DNA from: Rhizobiaceae bacterium
GTDB taxonomy: Bacteria; Pseudomonadota; Alphaproteobacteria; Rhizobiales; Rhizobiaceae
Length of the DNA: 27,382 nt
Assembly: GCA_023953845.1 (NCBI GenBank)
Contig: JAMLJC010000003.1
Coordinates: 1-27,382, forward strand
Reading direction: 5' to 3'
The translations under genes and the position numbers were made by a program. The notes under the pieces are model-generated. The model saw only the letters and a list, made by a program, of their open reading frames with translations. It ran no database searches and was not told the DNA's origin. Positions 7,896-15,752 of the stretch are shown piece by piece (positions within the stretch are counted from its first letter, which is position 1; each line of letters opens with the position of its first letter).

Positions 7896-9002
7896 TTATT
7901 CGGCGGCGACGATCTTGCCGTCTTCCCACTTGAAAAGCGAGAAGCTCTGCGAGGTGAGGTCGCCGTTCTCGCCATAGGTCAGCTTGCCGATGGCGGTCGG
8001 GATGGCTTCGCCGGACTTCAGCGCTGCCGCGACGGCGGCCGAATCCTCTGCGCTGCCGGCCTTCTCGATGCCGGCCTTGAGAACCTCGACGGCGGCATAG
8101 GCATTGAGCGTGAAGGCTTCCGGCGGGATGCCCTTTTCGTTGAGCACGGCGACGGCGGCCTGCGAATCGGGGCTCTTCAGCGCGTCGGAGGCATTGGTGA
8201 AGAGCGTGCCGGCAGCCGCTTCGTTGCCGATCGCCCAGTATTCGCTGTTCGACAGGCCTTCGCCGCCGATGATCGTGGCGTTGACCGCGAGATCCTTCAG
8301 CTGGCGGGCGAGCAGGCCGCCTTCCGGATGGTAGCCGCCGAAATAGATGACCTCGACGCCATCGGCCTTGAGGCGGGTGATAAGCGCGCTGAAATCCTTG
8401 TCGCCCGGGGTGACCGAGTCGTAGAGCGCCTCGGTGACGCCGCCCTTGTTGAGCGCGGCCTTGAAGGCGTCCGCCAGACCCTTGCCGTAGGCGCCCTTGT
8501 CATGGATCACGGCGACCTTCTTGTCCTTCAGGCTCGCCAGCACATAGGCGGCGGCAACCTCGGCCTGCTGGTCGTCGCGCCCGCAGGTGCGCAGCACGTT
8601 CTCGAGGCTGCGGGCCGTCAGGTCCGGCGCGGTCGCCGTCGGGGTGACCATCAGCACGCCGTTTTCAGCAAAGACGTCGGAGGCCGGGATGGCGACGCCC
8701 GAGGTCACCGGGCCGACGACGAAGCGGATGCCTTCGCCAACGATCTGGTTGGCGGCCGAAACGCCCTGCTTGGGCTCGCCCGCATCGTCGGCCAGCTTCA
8801 GGACGACCTGTTCGCCGAGAATGCCGCCGTTCTTGTTGATCTCGGCGACGGCCGCTTCCGCGCCGTTCTTCACCTGGTCGCCATAGGCGGCGACCGGGCC
8901 GGTCAGCGGGGCGACGAGGCCGATGACGATGTCCGCATGGGCGAGCGGGGCAAAGGCGACGGATGCGGCGAGCAGGGCGCCGGCAAAAATCTGCTTCTTC
9001 AT
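7896..9002 (-). CDS. Branched-chain amino acid ABC transporter substrate-binding protein
   Basis: A 368-residue periplasmic binding protein of the LivJ/LivK (Peripla_BP_6) type, which delivers branched-chain or other amino acids to an ABC transporter. A Sec signal peptide covers residues 1-23 (MKKQIFAGALLAAS...PLAHA, then DIVIGLVAP). Mature-protein hallmarks are APLTGPVAAYGDQVKNGAE, FVVGPVTSGVAIPASDVFAENG, and IHDKGAYGKGLADAF. The ATG at 9002 has GAGGAG upstream; longer in-frame starts would bury the signal peptide. No permease or ATPase genes are adjacent, so it is an orphan binding protein here. The ligand is inferred from the family. Confidence 0.92.
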   Translation of the reverse strand: MKKQIFAGALLAASVAFAPLAHADIVIGLVAPLTGPVAAYGDQVKNGAEAAVAEINKNGGILGEQVVLKLADDAGEPKQGVSAANQIVGEGIRFVVGPVTSGVAIPASDVFAENGVLMVTPTATAPDLTARSLENVLRTCGRDDQQAEVAAAYVLASLKDKKVAVIHDKGAYGKGLADAFKAALNKGGVTEALYDSVTPGDKDFSALITRLKADGVEVIYFGGYHPEGGLLARQLKDLAVNATIIGGEGLSNSEYWAIGNEAAAGTLFTNASDALKSPDSQAAVAVLNEKGIPPEAFTLNAYAAVEVLKAGIEKAGSAEDSAAVAAALKSGEAIPTAIGKLTYGENGDLTSQSFSLFKWEDGKIVAAE

Positions 9003-9304
9003 GGGGGGTCTCCTCAACTGGGGCCATCGGGCGGCCCGGTCGCAGATGCTCACGCGTCCGGACGGCGCTTGCCGGATTCCGATGCGGAGCGGGTTCTTTC
9101 ACGGTCCGGAACAATCGTTCACGAAAGGCCGGCGTGCTGCAGATTGATTAGGCCGGAAGGGGAAAAAGCGCAACAAAATAATGCATTTGCATATTTGATG
9201 GGCGGATCACCCGCGTGAATGGAAGGCAGTATGCGGCATTTGAATCAAAACGGATTGTTAAGATTTACGATTTATAAATATCCGGGAAATTCTGAGGAAC
9301 TGCG
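9003..9304. other. Divergent intergenic region (302 bp)
   Basis: No gene is convincing. It must hold the promoters of the binding protein (minus) and the transglycosylase (plus). It turns AT-rich from about 9165 and contains the dyad ATGCA-TT-TGCAT at 9181-9192, which is a possible regulator site. Confidence 0.5.
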
Positions 9305-9877
9305 ATGCGTTGCGTTTTGATCGTCGTCCTCCTGTTGCTTGCCGGATGCGCGTCTGTTCCGCGGCAGACGCAGAATGCCTGCGCCATCTTCGAGCAACGT
9401 GACGGCCTGTTCGACAACTGGCGGCGCGCCGCCTACCGCGCCGAGCGGGAATATGGCGTGCCCGTTCCCGTGCTCATGGCGACGATCTACACGGAGTCCG
9501 GCTTCCGGCACAATGCGCGCCCGCCGCGCACGAAGCTCTTCGGCTTCATCCCCTGGAAGCGGCAATCGAGCGCGCTCGGCTTCTCGCAGGCGCTCGACGG
9601 CACCTGGGCGCAATACAAGCGCGTGACCGGCCGCTGGGCCGCCAACCGCACGGATTTCTCCGACGCGATCCGCTTCATCGCCTGGTATCACGCCGAGAGC
9701 AACCGCAGGAACGGCATCGCCCTCAACGACACCTACCGCCTCTACATCGCCTATTACCACGGCCATGCCGGCTATTCGCGCGGCAACTGGAGCGGCACGG
9801 CCAAGGCCGGCGCGAAGCGCGCGTCGAACATGGCGGTCAGCTATTCGCGACAGTTGAAGAATTGCGGAGCGTGGTAG
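9305..9877 (+). CDS. Lipoprotein lytic transglycosylase (SLT domain)
   Basis: A 190-residue lipoprotein with a GH23-type lytic transglycosylase domain, which cleaves peptidoglycan glycan strands. The signal peptide ends in the lipobox LLAGCA with the lipidated Cys at residue 15. The catalytic Glu is Glu64 in TIYTESGFRHNARP. Downstream motifs are GFSQALDGTWAQY and the Y-H-A-E-S-N and YIAYYHGHAGYSRG segments typical of the fold. The start has GAGGAA about 8 bases upstream. It stands alone, followed after 91 bases by a GrpB gene. It may trim the cell wall for envelope assembly; no specific partner is seen. Confidence 0.88.
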   Translation: MRCVLIVVLLLLAGCASVPRQTQNACAIFEQRDGLFDNWRRAAYRAEREYGVPVPVLMATIYTESGFRHNARPPRTKLFGFIPWKRQSSALGFSQALDGTWAQYKRVTGRWAANRTDFSDAIRFIAWYHAESNRRNGIALNDTYRLYIAYYHGHAGYSRGNWSGTAKAGAKRASNMAVSYSRQLKNCGAW

Positions 9878-9968
9878 GCAGGACGGATTGCCGCTACGAT
9901 GTTCCGCGTTTCGGCCGTGCACGCTGGTGTTTCCGCGCGCAGCTTCCATCGGGACAAGGAGATCGGCT

Positions 9969-10478
9969 TTGCCCACTCCCGTCATCGTCGTCGGTTATGA
10001 CGCGGCATGGCCGGATTTGTTCGCGGAGATTGCAAAGTCTCTTCGGGCACTGCTCGGCGATGCCGTCAATGCAATCGACCATGTCGGAAGCACTGCCGTG
10101 CCGGGGCTTGCCGCCAAGCCAATCATCGATATCGATGTGACGCTTTGCGGCCGGGAACTGATCGAGCCTGCCTGCCAGCGCATTGTGCAGGCGGGCTACG
10201 GCGCGCGGGGAAACCGCTATGACGACGATATGTGGGCCTTTCTGGCAAAACGGGAGCCTGCCTGCCGTGTCTATCTGTGCCCACCGGGAAATGAAACGCA
10301 TCGCAAGCGCTTGGTGTTTCGTGACAGGCTGCGTCAAGACGGGGCGCTTCGTGAGGCCTACGGCGCGTTGAAGCAGCAACTTTCCAGACGGTTCTTTCTG
10401 GAGGGAGATGCCTACACCGCTGCAAAGCGGGATTTCATAGAGGCGGTGATCCGCAACGCTCCTCCGCCGCGCTGGTAG
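9969..10478 (+). CDS. GrpB family protein (UPF0157), TTG start
   Basis: A 169-residue protein of the GrpB/UPF0157 family, which has a nucleotidyltransferase-like fold and an unsettled function. The signature is IDHVGSTAVPGLAAKPIIDI (about residues 38-57), followed by RVYLCPPGNETHRKRLVFRD with the conserved His. The first residues PTPVIVVGYDAAW match the family start. No ATG is suitably placed; a TTG at 9969 has AAGGAG seven bases upstream and is the best start. A longer ATG start at 9888 adds 27 unconserved residues. Confidence 0.85.
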   Translation: MPTPVIVVGYDAAWPDLFAEIAKSLRALLGDAVNAIDHVGSTAVPGLAAKPIIDIDVTLCGRELIEPACQRIVQAGYGARGNRYDDDMWAFLAKREPACRVYLCPPGNETHRKRLVFRDRLRQDGALREAYGALKQQLSRRFFLEGDAYTAAKRDFIEAVIRNAPPPRW

Positions 10479-10524
10479 GTTCAGGCTTCTGCCCGCCCGT
10501 CATCGCATAAAATTACGCGCCCTT

Positions 10525-10543
10525 GTCGGATCGGCCTTCCGAC
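10525..10543. promoter_or_regulatory. Candidate operator GTCGGA-N7-TCCGAC
   Basis: A 6-bp perfect dyad about 40 bases upstream of the DUF1428 gene, just 5' of TTGACA. It could be a regulator site, but a dyad this short occurs by chance. Confidence 0.25.
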
Positions 10544-10583
10544 ACACGTCCTTGACATGTCCAAACCCAAGAAGGAGACGATC

Positions 10584-10937
10584 ATGACCTATGTCGATGG
10601 ATTCCTGCTGGCCGTGTCGAAGGCCAATCTGGAGCGGTACAAGGACATGGCACGCACGGCGGGCGATGTCTGGAAGGAGCTCGGCGCGATCGATTATGTC
10701 GAATGCATCGGTGACGACGTGCCCTATGGCGAGCTCACCTCGTTTCCCCGCGCCGTTCTGGCGAAGGACGACGAGGTGGTGATCTTTTCCTGGGTCACCT
10801 ATGAATCGCGCGCGAAGCGCGACGAGATCCTTGCCAAGGTGATGGCGGACGAGCGCCTGAAGGGCGACAAATGGAAGGATGTCTTCGACGGCAAGCGCAT
10901 GATCTACGGCGGCTTCGAGGCGGTCGTCGAGTTGTGA
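10584..10937 (+). CDS. DUF1428 family protein (YbaA-like)
   Basis: A 117-residue protein of the DUF1428/YbaA family, which has a ferredoxin-like dimeric barrel fold and no assigned function. Typical motifs are YVDGFLLAVSKANLERYKDMA at the N-terminus, GAIDYVECIGDDVPYG, and FSWVTYESRAKRDEI and KRMIYGGFE near the end. The ATG at 10584 is preceded by AAGGAG; an upstream ATG (10557) would add nine unconserved residues that include the ribosome binding site. Confidence 0.9.
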   Translation: MTYVDGFLLAVSKANLERYKDMARTAGDVWKELGAIDYVECIGDDVPYGELTSFPRAVLAKDDEVVIFSWVTYESRAKRDEILAKVMADERLKGDKWKDVFDGKRMIYGGFEAVVEL

Positions 10938-10991
10938 GCCGGGGGGAAGCAGGCTAAACCCTTAATCCGGAACCGGAAGAAAGGACACGCC

Positions 10992-11120
10992 ATGACGAAC
11001 CTCTACTACGCGATCGTCGGATCCACGACGGACACGAATATGGGCCTGGCGCGCTTCATGGGCGTCATCCTCGCCTTCATCGTGGTCGTCGGCACCCTGT
11101 TCTGGGCCATCGGCGGCTGA
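10992..11120 (+). CDS. Small membrane protein, 42 residues
   Basis: A short frame MTNLYYAIVGSTTDTN followed by one hydrophobic helix (about residues 18-40, FMGVILAFIVVVGTLFWAIG). AAGAAAGGA sits just upstream of the ATG. It ends six bases before the yjbQ start, so the two are probably cotranscribed and perhaps translationally coupled. A single-span membrane peptide is the only functional statement supported. Confidence 0.6.
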   Translation: MTNLYYAIVGSTTDTNMGLARFMGVILAFIVVVGTLFWAIGG

Positions 11121-11126
11121 CGCGCC

Positions 11127-11549
11127 ATGGCGCAGACGATCGTGACGGTCCCGACCCGCGGGCAGGGGCTCTACGAATTCACCGGCGAGGCCGCCGCCTT
11201 CGTGCGGGGCGCGGGCATGGAGCAGGGGGTGCTGACGGTCTTCGTCCGCCACACCTCCTGCTCGCTGCTCATCCAGGAAAATGCCGATCCGGATGTCCGG
11301 CGCGATCTCGACCAGTTCTTCCGCCGGCTCGTGCCGCCCTCGGACGATCCCGCCATGCGCTGGATCGTGCACACGCTGGAGGGGCCGGACGACATGCCGG
11401 CCCATATCAAGGCGGCGCTGACAGCCGTCTCGATCGGCATTCCGGTCGTCGGCGGCCGCCTCGCGCTCGGCACCTGGCAGGGCCTCTATCTCTTCGAGCA
11501 CCGCGACCGGCCGCACCGGCGCGAAATCGTCCTGCATCTCGGCCCTTGA
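11127..11549 (+). CDS. YjbQ family protein (UPF0047)
   Basis: A 140-residue YjbQ/UPF0047 protein. The family forms trimers with a metal-binding site; weak thiamine-phosphate-synthase activity has been reported for some members, and the physiological role is uncertain. Signature segments are VRHTSCSLLIQENADPDVRRD, DDMPAHIKAAL and the C-terminal GTWQGLYLFEHRDRPHRREI. The His and Asp residues of these segments form the presumed active site. There is no strong ribosome binding site; the start lies six bases after the 42-aa peptide stop, which suggests translational coupling. Confidence 0.9.
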   Translation: MAQTIVTVPTRGQGLYEFTGEAAAFVRGAGMEQGVLTVFVRHTSCSLLIQENADPDVRRDLDQFFRRLVPPSDDPAMRWIVHTLEGPDDMPAHIKAALTAVSIGIPVVGGRLALGTWQGLYLFEHRDRPHRREIVLHLGP

Positions 11550-11550
11550 C

Positions 11551-11576
11551 GGAACCGGCCGGCACGATGGAACGTT
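11551..11576 (+). promoter_or_regulatory. Possible EcfG (RpoE2-type) general stress promoter
   Basis: GGAAC (11551-11555), 17 bases, then CGTT (11573-11576) matches the alphaproteobacterial EcfG consensus GGAAC-N16/17-CGTT. It is 114 bases upstream of the NTF2-like gene, in the only long gap before it. Confidence 0.4.
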
Positions 11577-11689
11577 CCTGCGGCGATCCATCCCGGAGCG
11601 TGTCGCGATTGCGTTCCGGGTCCTGTTCTCGCCTGTCGCCGGCGAACGCCCGGCGGGCGCCCGCGCGGCGGATTTCGAAGGAGATGTTC

Positions 11690-12040
11690 ATGGCGAATAC
11701 CGAAAGCATCAACCATGCCGTCATCGAGGCCTTGAACGCCCGCGACTTCGCCGCCCTTGCCGGCAAGGTCCACGAGGATGTCTCGATCTCCGGCATCGGC
11801 GAGGGCATGGACAATGGCCGCGCCGCGCTGCGCGATCGTCTCGCCCGGCATTTCGAGTCCTTCGACGAAAGCTATGGCGACGCGCTGGTGATGAGCGATG
11901 CGCTCGGCAACAATGTCGCGATCCGCCTGACGGCGCGCGGCAGGTCGGCGGCGGGCGATGCCTATTCGAAGGAGAAGATCCTGCTGCTCGAGCTCGAGGA
12001 CGGGGCCATCACCCGCATCGCCTTCTTCACCGGTTCATGA
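11690..12040 (+). CDS. SnoaL/NTF2-like fold protein
   Basis: A 116-residue protein with the NTF2-like pattern: an N-terminal helix (NHAVIEALNARDFAALAGKV), HEDVSISGIGEG, then strands with NNVAIRLTARGRS and EKILLLELEDGAITRIAFFTGS. Members of the fold are small enzymes or binding proteins, so no reaction can be assigned. The ATG at 11690 lies six bases after GAAGGAG, whereas the in-frame ATG at 11684 directly abuts it and is too close. A possible EcfG promoter lies upstream, hinting at stress control. Confidence 0.78.
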   Translation: MANTESINHAVIEALNARDFAALAGKVHEDVSISGIGEGMDNGRAALRDRLARHFESFDESYGDALVMSDALGNNVAIRLTARGRSAAGDAYSKEKILLLELEDGAITRIAFFTGS

Positions 12041-12043
12041 AGT

Positions 12044-12080
12044 TGAACGGAGGCTGAACGACGGCTTCGGCCTCCGTTCA
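12044..12080. terminator. 11-bp perfect stem-loop after the NTF2-like gene
   Basis: TGAACGGAGGC (12044-12054) pairs exactly with GCCTCCGTTCA (12070-12080) around a 15-base loop, four bases after the stop codon. There is no T tract, so factor-independent termination is doubtful; it may be an mRNA end-stabilising hairpin. Confidence 0.45.
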
Positions 12081-12151
12081 GCCTCGCGCCCCTAAGGTCT
12101 CCTCAATCGCCGGACGAAACGGCCCGGCCGGTGTGAACAGGAGATCCCCCG

Positions 12152-12535
12152 ATGACCCGCTTTCTGAAAAAATCCCTTCTTGCCGCCGTTCTCGGCCTCG
12201 GCGCGCTGACGGCTACGATGCCGGCCGCCTCCGCCGCCAATACCGAGCTGTCGATCGAGCAGGTCGGCTATCGCAACGGCTTCTTCGAGATCCGCGACCA
12301 TGACGGGCGCCGCGATCGCTGGGACCGCCGGAACGATCGCCGCCATGGAAACTGGGGCGGCCGCGGACGCTGTGATCCTCGCCTGGCCATGGTGAAGGCG
12401 CACGATCTCGGCCTGCGCCGCGCCCGCATCGCCGATGTCACGCCGCGCAAGGTCGTCGTCGAGGGCTTCCGCTACCAGGGCTACGGTCGCATCGTCTTTG
12501 CCAACGACCGCTATTGCCCGGTGCTCTGGCGCTGA
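12152..12535 (+). CDS. Exported basic hypothetical protein
   Basis: A 127-residue exported protein of unknown function. The signal peptide covers about residues 1-28 (KKSLLAAVLGLGAL...PAASAA). It is followed by a low-complexity Arg/Asp/His-rich segment (DHDGRRDRWDRRNDRRHGN) and a conserved-looking C-terminal module starting CDPRLAMVKAHDLGLRRARI and ending with a second Cys (DRYCPVLWR). The two Cys could form a disulphide in the periplasm. The start has AGGAGA upstream, and a strong terminator follows. I have the impression that such proteins are common in rhizobia, but I cannot name a family. Confidence 0.78.
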   Translation: MTRFLKKSLLAAVLGLGALTATMPAASAANTELSIEQVGYRNGFFEIRDHDGRRDRWDRRNDRRHGNWGGRGRCDPRLAMVKAHDLGLRRARIADVTPRKVVVEGFRYQGYGRIVFANDRYCPVLWR

Positions 12536-12605
12536 GCGGAAAGATCGGTTGCCGGCCTTTCCCTGAACGCCGCCCGCAAGGTTACCCCCGGCCGGCGAGC
12601 GGCCG

Positions 12606-12633
12606 CCCTCCCGGTTTCGCCGGGAGGGTTTTT
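12606..12633 (+). terminator. Intrinsic terminator of the exported protein gene
   Basis: CCCTCCCGG-TTTCG-CCGGGAGGG forms a perfect 9-bp stem followed by five T residues. Confidence 0.9.
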
Positions 12634-12905
12634 GCGTTTTGCGCCTCACCATTCCCGGCAGGACCGTAGGACCGCAGGCCGTGGAACGAAGGGCGTGCGG
12701 CCTGCCTACTCTTCCGGCGGGTGGCGATACCGTGCGATGGCGATTGCCCTTGGGCGGGATGGAAGCATGCTGTTCACGGTGAAGGCGCCGCCGCGAAGAG
12801 GGCTTGCAGGGTAAGGGTACCCGCGCGCTTCCTGCTGCAGGATACGGGGGCGAGGCCTTTCCCTGCGGATCGTCCGCACCCGTTTCACGGGCAATCAGCT
12901 AGGAC
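12634..12905. other. Gap between convergent genes, nothing recognised
   Basis: About 270 bases between the terminators of the exported-protein gene and the SIMPL gene. Short frames here have no ribosome binding sites or recognisable products. No repeat or RNA gene is seen. Confidence 0.5.
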
Positions 12906-12932
12906 GAAAAAGGGCCGGTTGCCCGGCCCTTT
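12906..12932 (-). terminator. Intrinsic terminator of the SIMPL gene
   Basis: On the minus strand AAAGGGCCGG-GCAA-CCGGCCCTTT is a perfect 10-bp stem continuing into a T run, located 24 bases after the stop codon at 12957. Confidence 0.88.
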
Positions 12933-12956
12933 CGAGAAAGCGTCGTTCCGCGCGGT

Positions 12957-13712
12957 TCAGCTGCCGAGCGCGAAGGTCACGTTGACGGTGACGGAATAGC
13001 TGTTCTCGCCGGTGGCGAGCGGCACGGCACCGCCTTCGGCATAGTCCTTGGCTATGGCGCGCATCATCGGCATGGGTTCGGCCCGATAGGTGGTTTCGGA
13101 GATTTCCAGCACGCGGCCGAGGCCGACGCCGGCGGCATCCGTCAGTTCCTTCGCCTTGGCCATGGCGTTCTCGACGGCCTTCTTGCGCGCCGCGCTGACG
13201 GCGGCATCCGGCTTGTCGTTGACGAAGCGGATGCCGTTGCCCTGGTTGGCGCCGAGCGTCACGGCCTTGTCGAGGATCTCGCCGAGCTTGGAGAGATCGC
13301 GCACGCGCAGCGTCACCGTGTTGGTGACCTGGAAGCCGATCAGCACCGGCGGCGGGTTCTCGCCGGTCGAGCTCTGCGGATACTGGTATTGCGGGTTGAT
13401 CATGAAGCCGGAGGTCTGCAGGTCGCGATCTTCGATGCCGGCTTCCTTCAGTGCGGCAAGGATGTCGGCCATCGCCTTGTTGTTGGCATCGAGCGCCTCG
13501 CGGGCCGTCTTGGCGTCCTTGACGACGCCGAGGTCGATCAGGGCCATGTCGGGCGCCATCTCCGCGCGGCCTTCGCCGGTGACGACGATGGTCGCCTCGC
13601 GCGGCTTGGCGCTGTCCTCAGCCCGCGCGGCCATCGGCATCGCAGCGGCAAGAGCAAGCGAAAGCGCGACAAGGCTGGCGCCCGTGCGGCGGCCCAGGGT
13701 TCCGTAGAACAT
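12957..13712 (-). CDS. SIMPL domain protein (DUF541), exported
   Basis: A 251-residue periplasmic SIMPL/DUF541 protein. The signal peptide spans about residues 1-31 (TGASLVALSLALAAAMPMAARA, cleaved before EDSAKP). Family motifs are IVVTGEGRAEMAPDMA, the helix KTAREALDANNKAMADILAALKEAGI, DLQTSGFMINPQY, and near the C-terminus ENSYSVTVNVTFAL. E. coli YggE of this family is linked to oxidative-stress tolerance and other members to outer-membrane assembly, so an envelope role is plausible. The ATG at 13712 has AGGAG nine bases upstream. The frame is open further upstream but without family resemblance. Confidence 0.9.
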   Translation of the reverse strand: MFYGTLGRRTGASLVALSLALAAAMPMAARAEDSAKPREATIVVTGEGRAEMAPDMALIDLGVVKDAKTAREALDANNKAMADILAALKEAGIEDRDLQTSGFMINPQYQYPQSSTGENPPPVLIGFQVTNTVTLRVRDLSKLGEILDKAVTLGANQGNGIRFVNDKPDAAVSAARKKAVENAMAKAKELTDAAGVGLGRVLEISETTYRAEPMPMMRAIAKDYAEGGAVPLATGENSYSVTVNVTFALGS

Positions 13713-13866
13713 AAAGAAAATCTCCTGATGGTTGCGTCCCTTGCGCCGTTCTTCGCCCGTGATTGTGTAGAGAATACGGCGACGCTTGTGAGGTCCGCCG
13801 AATTCGTCTAGACGGTCTCTACGCGTCGGCCGCCATTGACCGACGCCCCCGGCCATCAGCCGGGAC

Positions 13867-13942
13867 GGGCCTGTAGCTCAATGGTCAGAGCCGGCGGCTC
13901 ATAACCGCTTGGTTGGGGGTTCGAGTCCCTCCGGGCCCACCA
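13867..13942 (+). tRNA. tRNA with CAU anticodon, tRNA-Ile2-like
   Basis: A 76-base cloverleaf with encoded CCA. The acceptor GGGCCTG pairs with CGGGCCC, the anticodon stem GGCGG/CCGCT encloses CTCATAA (anticodon CAT), and the T arm is GGGGG-TTCGAGT-CCCTC. The anticodon arm and following GCTTGGTTG closely resemble E. coli tRNA-Ile2 (where C34 is changed to lysidine) rather than elongator tRNA-Met, so Ile2 is favoured, although gene callers often label such genes tRNA-Met. Its 3' end is the attachment site of the element to its right and stays intact. Confidence 0.93.
13926..13942. other. attL, 17-bp core at the tRNA 3' end
   Basis: TCCCTCCGGGCCCACCA is the tRNA T-stem 3' half, acceptor 3' strand and CCA; it is repeated exactly at 26821-26837. 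The bases flanking the two copies differ on both sides, which fixes the identity block at 17 bp. Confidence 0.9.
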
Positions 13943-14051
13943 ATCGCCATAAGGCCTTGATTTTAAACGAGAATTTTCAAGGCATTTTTCCACCGTACAC
14001 GGCGAAATACACCGCTACGTACACATTTCGAGCCAGATTGAGAGGCTTGAA

Positions 14052-15752
14052 GTGTATTTATGGAAACGCGAAAGTGGATTCACGTATCAGCAAAGAATTC
14101 CCGCTAGCGTCGAATCTCAACTTGGGAAATCACCCATCCGCGTGAATTTGGGGCCACTTCCTGCTGCTGCGGCACGGAAAAGAGCAATAATTTTGTCGGG
14201 TGCGGCCATGAGAATGATGGACGATCCGACCATGACGAGAGAAACCCTTTCTCATAGCCTCAAAGCTTTGAATGCGGAGCTTGAGGAACTGCGCCGACGC
14301 CATTTTCCGCTTGGTTTGAGGGTCACCAGCCGACTTCAACAAGCCAAAGAATTCGAATCTGAAGGCGACCATGAGGCCGCCCAAATATACCGCCGTCAAG
14401 CGAAGGAACTGTCAGCACAAAGAGCTTCTCTGCAAGATTTCAAACAAAGACTTCAGACGATTTCGGACGCGCTTTCAAAAGATTCCGTGGCATGGGAGGC
14501 GGAGCGCGACACATTTCAGTCTGTCGTCCGCACCCTCGGTTCTTTGGGTGCACAGGTTCAATCGCCCCAAAATCAACCTATCCAGCAGCCTCAACCTCAA
14601 CCTCAACCTCAATCTCAACCTCAGCCTCTCGAACATCGGGATGAAAGAACTGTAACTGCTTCCACCAAACTTAGCGTAGCAGGTCGTGTCATCCTCGATT
14701 CTCGAAAAGATGCGCTGGACAAGGGAAACAAGGATAAGGTGCGCTATGAGGAGCGGCTTGAAAACACGTTCGCGGCATTCCTGAACGTGGTTGGCGATCA
14801 TCCTCTCAGCTACTATTTGCCTATCCATTTGCAAGACTTTGCGACGGCCATGGCAAAGCTTCCCACAAATCGTACGAAGTACCCCATTTTCGCCGGGCTG
14901 AGCCTTAAGCAGATCGGCGCAAAGAATGACAAATTGCCTGACGGACAGCGGATTAAAAGCCTGTCTCAAACGACGGTCAAAGAACATGTGGCCCAAATCA
15001 AACTTATCTGGGAAAAAGCGACGGCCGGTGTCTCAGGAATTCGTGACATCCGATCATTCAAGGTGACAATGCCTGCTGCCGCAACACCTGCCATTGATCG
15101 GGAGGGCCTGCCTCCGACGTCTCTGAATACATGGCTGGCAGATAGCGTCACTCCCAAGATGATGCGGAAGCCGCATAAAGCTTGGTTGCCTCTTGTTGGT
15201 TTTCTGACAGGGATGCGGCTTTCTGAAATCGTCTATTTGCAATCATCTGACATGGTAACTATTGAAGGGAACGAGGTTTTTGACTTACGGCTTCCACTGA
15301 TCATTGATGGGAAGCCGGTCGACAGGCCCCTGAAGACGAAGACGTCTGTCCGCATTGTTGCAATCCATCCATTGCTTCGTGATTGCGGTTTCATTGATTT
15401 CGCAAAGAATCAGCGTGGCCGGGGTGGGTTTGTTTTCCCTCATTATCATGGGGCTAATGACCCTGCTGACGCTGCCCAGAAACAGATGGGGAATTGGATG
15501 GTGGCCCTCGGTATTCACGAGACACAGCGGCAGGTGTTTCATTCCTTGAGGCATAACGCAAAGTCATGGTTCCGCATCAATGTTGGCGATAGCCTTGCGG
15601 ACAAGCAATGTGGTCACGCGGCATCTTCCGTAGGGGCAAAATACGGGTTCAAAGCACTGGAGCCCGAAGAGGTCCAAAAGATAATGTCTATCCCGGCCCC
15701 ACGTGGCGTAGATTTCTCACCGTTCATGGACTGGCGGCGTCAGGCGGAATAG
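14052..15752 (+). CDS. int: Tyrosine recombinase (integrase) of the element
   Basis: A 566-residue phage-type integrase, which carries out attL/attR recombination. The C-terminal catalytic domain has Arg389 (TGMRLSE), Lys428 or Lys430 (LKTKTSVR), His497 and Arg500 (HSLRH), His522 (CGHAASS), and the nucleophile Tyr531 (AKYGF). The N-terminus (YLWKRESGFTYQQRIPAS) resembles the arm-binding module of long alphaproteobacterial island integrases. A charged coiled-coil-like region (about 65-165) and a Pro-Gln repeat (about 179-193) precede the core-binding domain, making it longer than the usual 400 residues. The start is GTG at 14052 with GAGAGG upstream; no ATG is nearby. It begins 110 bases after the tRNA, the usual arrangement. 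Confidence 0.93.
   Translation: MYLWKRESGFTYQQRIPASVESQLGKSPIRVNLGPLPAAAARKRAIILSGAAMRMMDDPTMTRETLSHSLKALNAELEELRRRHFPLGLRVTSRLQQAKEFESEGDHEAAQIYRRQAKELSAQRASLQDFKQRLQTISDALSKDSVAWEAERDTFQSVVRTLGSLGAQVQSPQNQPIQQPQPQPQPQSQPQPLEHRDERTVTASTKLSVAGRVILDSRKDALDKGNKDKVRYEERLENTFAAFLNVVGDHPLSYYLPIHLQDFATAMAKLPTNRTKYPIFAGLSLKQIGAKNDKLPDGQRIKSLSQTTVKEHVAQIKLIWEKATAGVSGIRDIRSFKVTMPAAATPAIDREGLPPTSLNTWLADSVTPKMMRKPHKAWLPLVGFLTGMRLSEIVYLQSSDMVTIEGNEVFDLRLPLIIDGKPVDRPLKTKTSVRIVAIHPLLRDCGFIDFAKNQRGRGGFVFPHYHGANDPADAAQKQMGNWMVALGIHETQRQVFHSLRHNAKSWFRINVGDSLADKQCGHAASSVGAKYGFKALEPEEVQKIMSIPAPRGVDFSPFMDWRRQAE

Noticed and set aside
14589..14630. Tandem repeat considered as a CRISPR-like or iteron array
   Set aside because: Units are six bases, contiguous and in frame within the integrase; there are no spacers.
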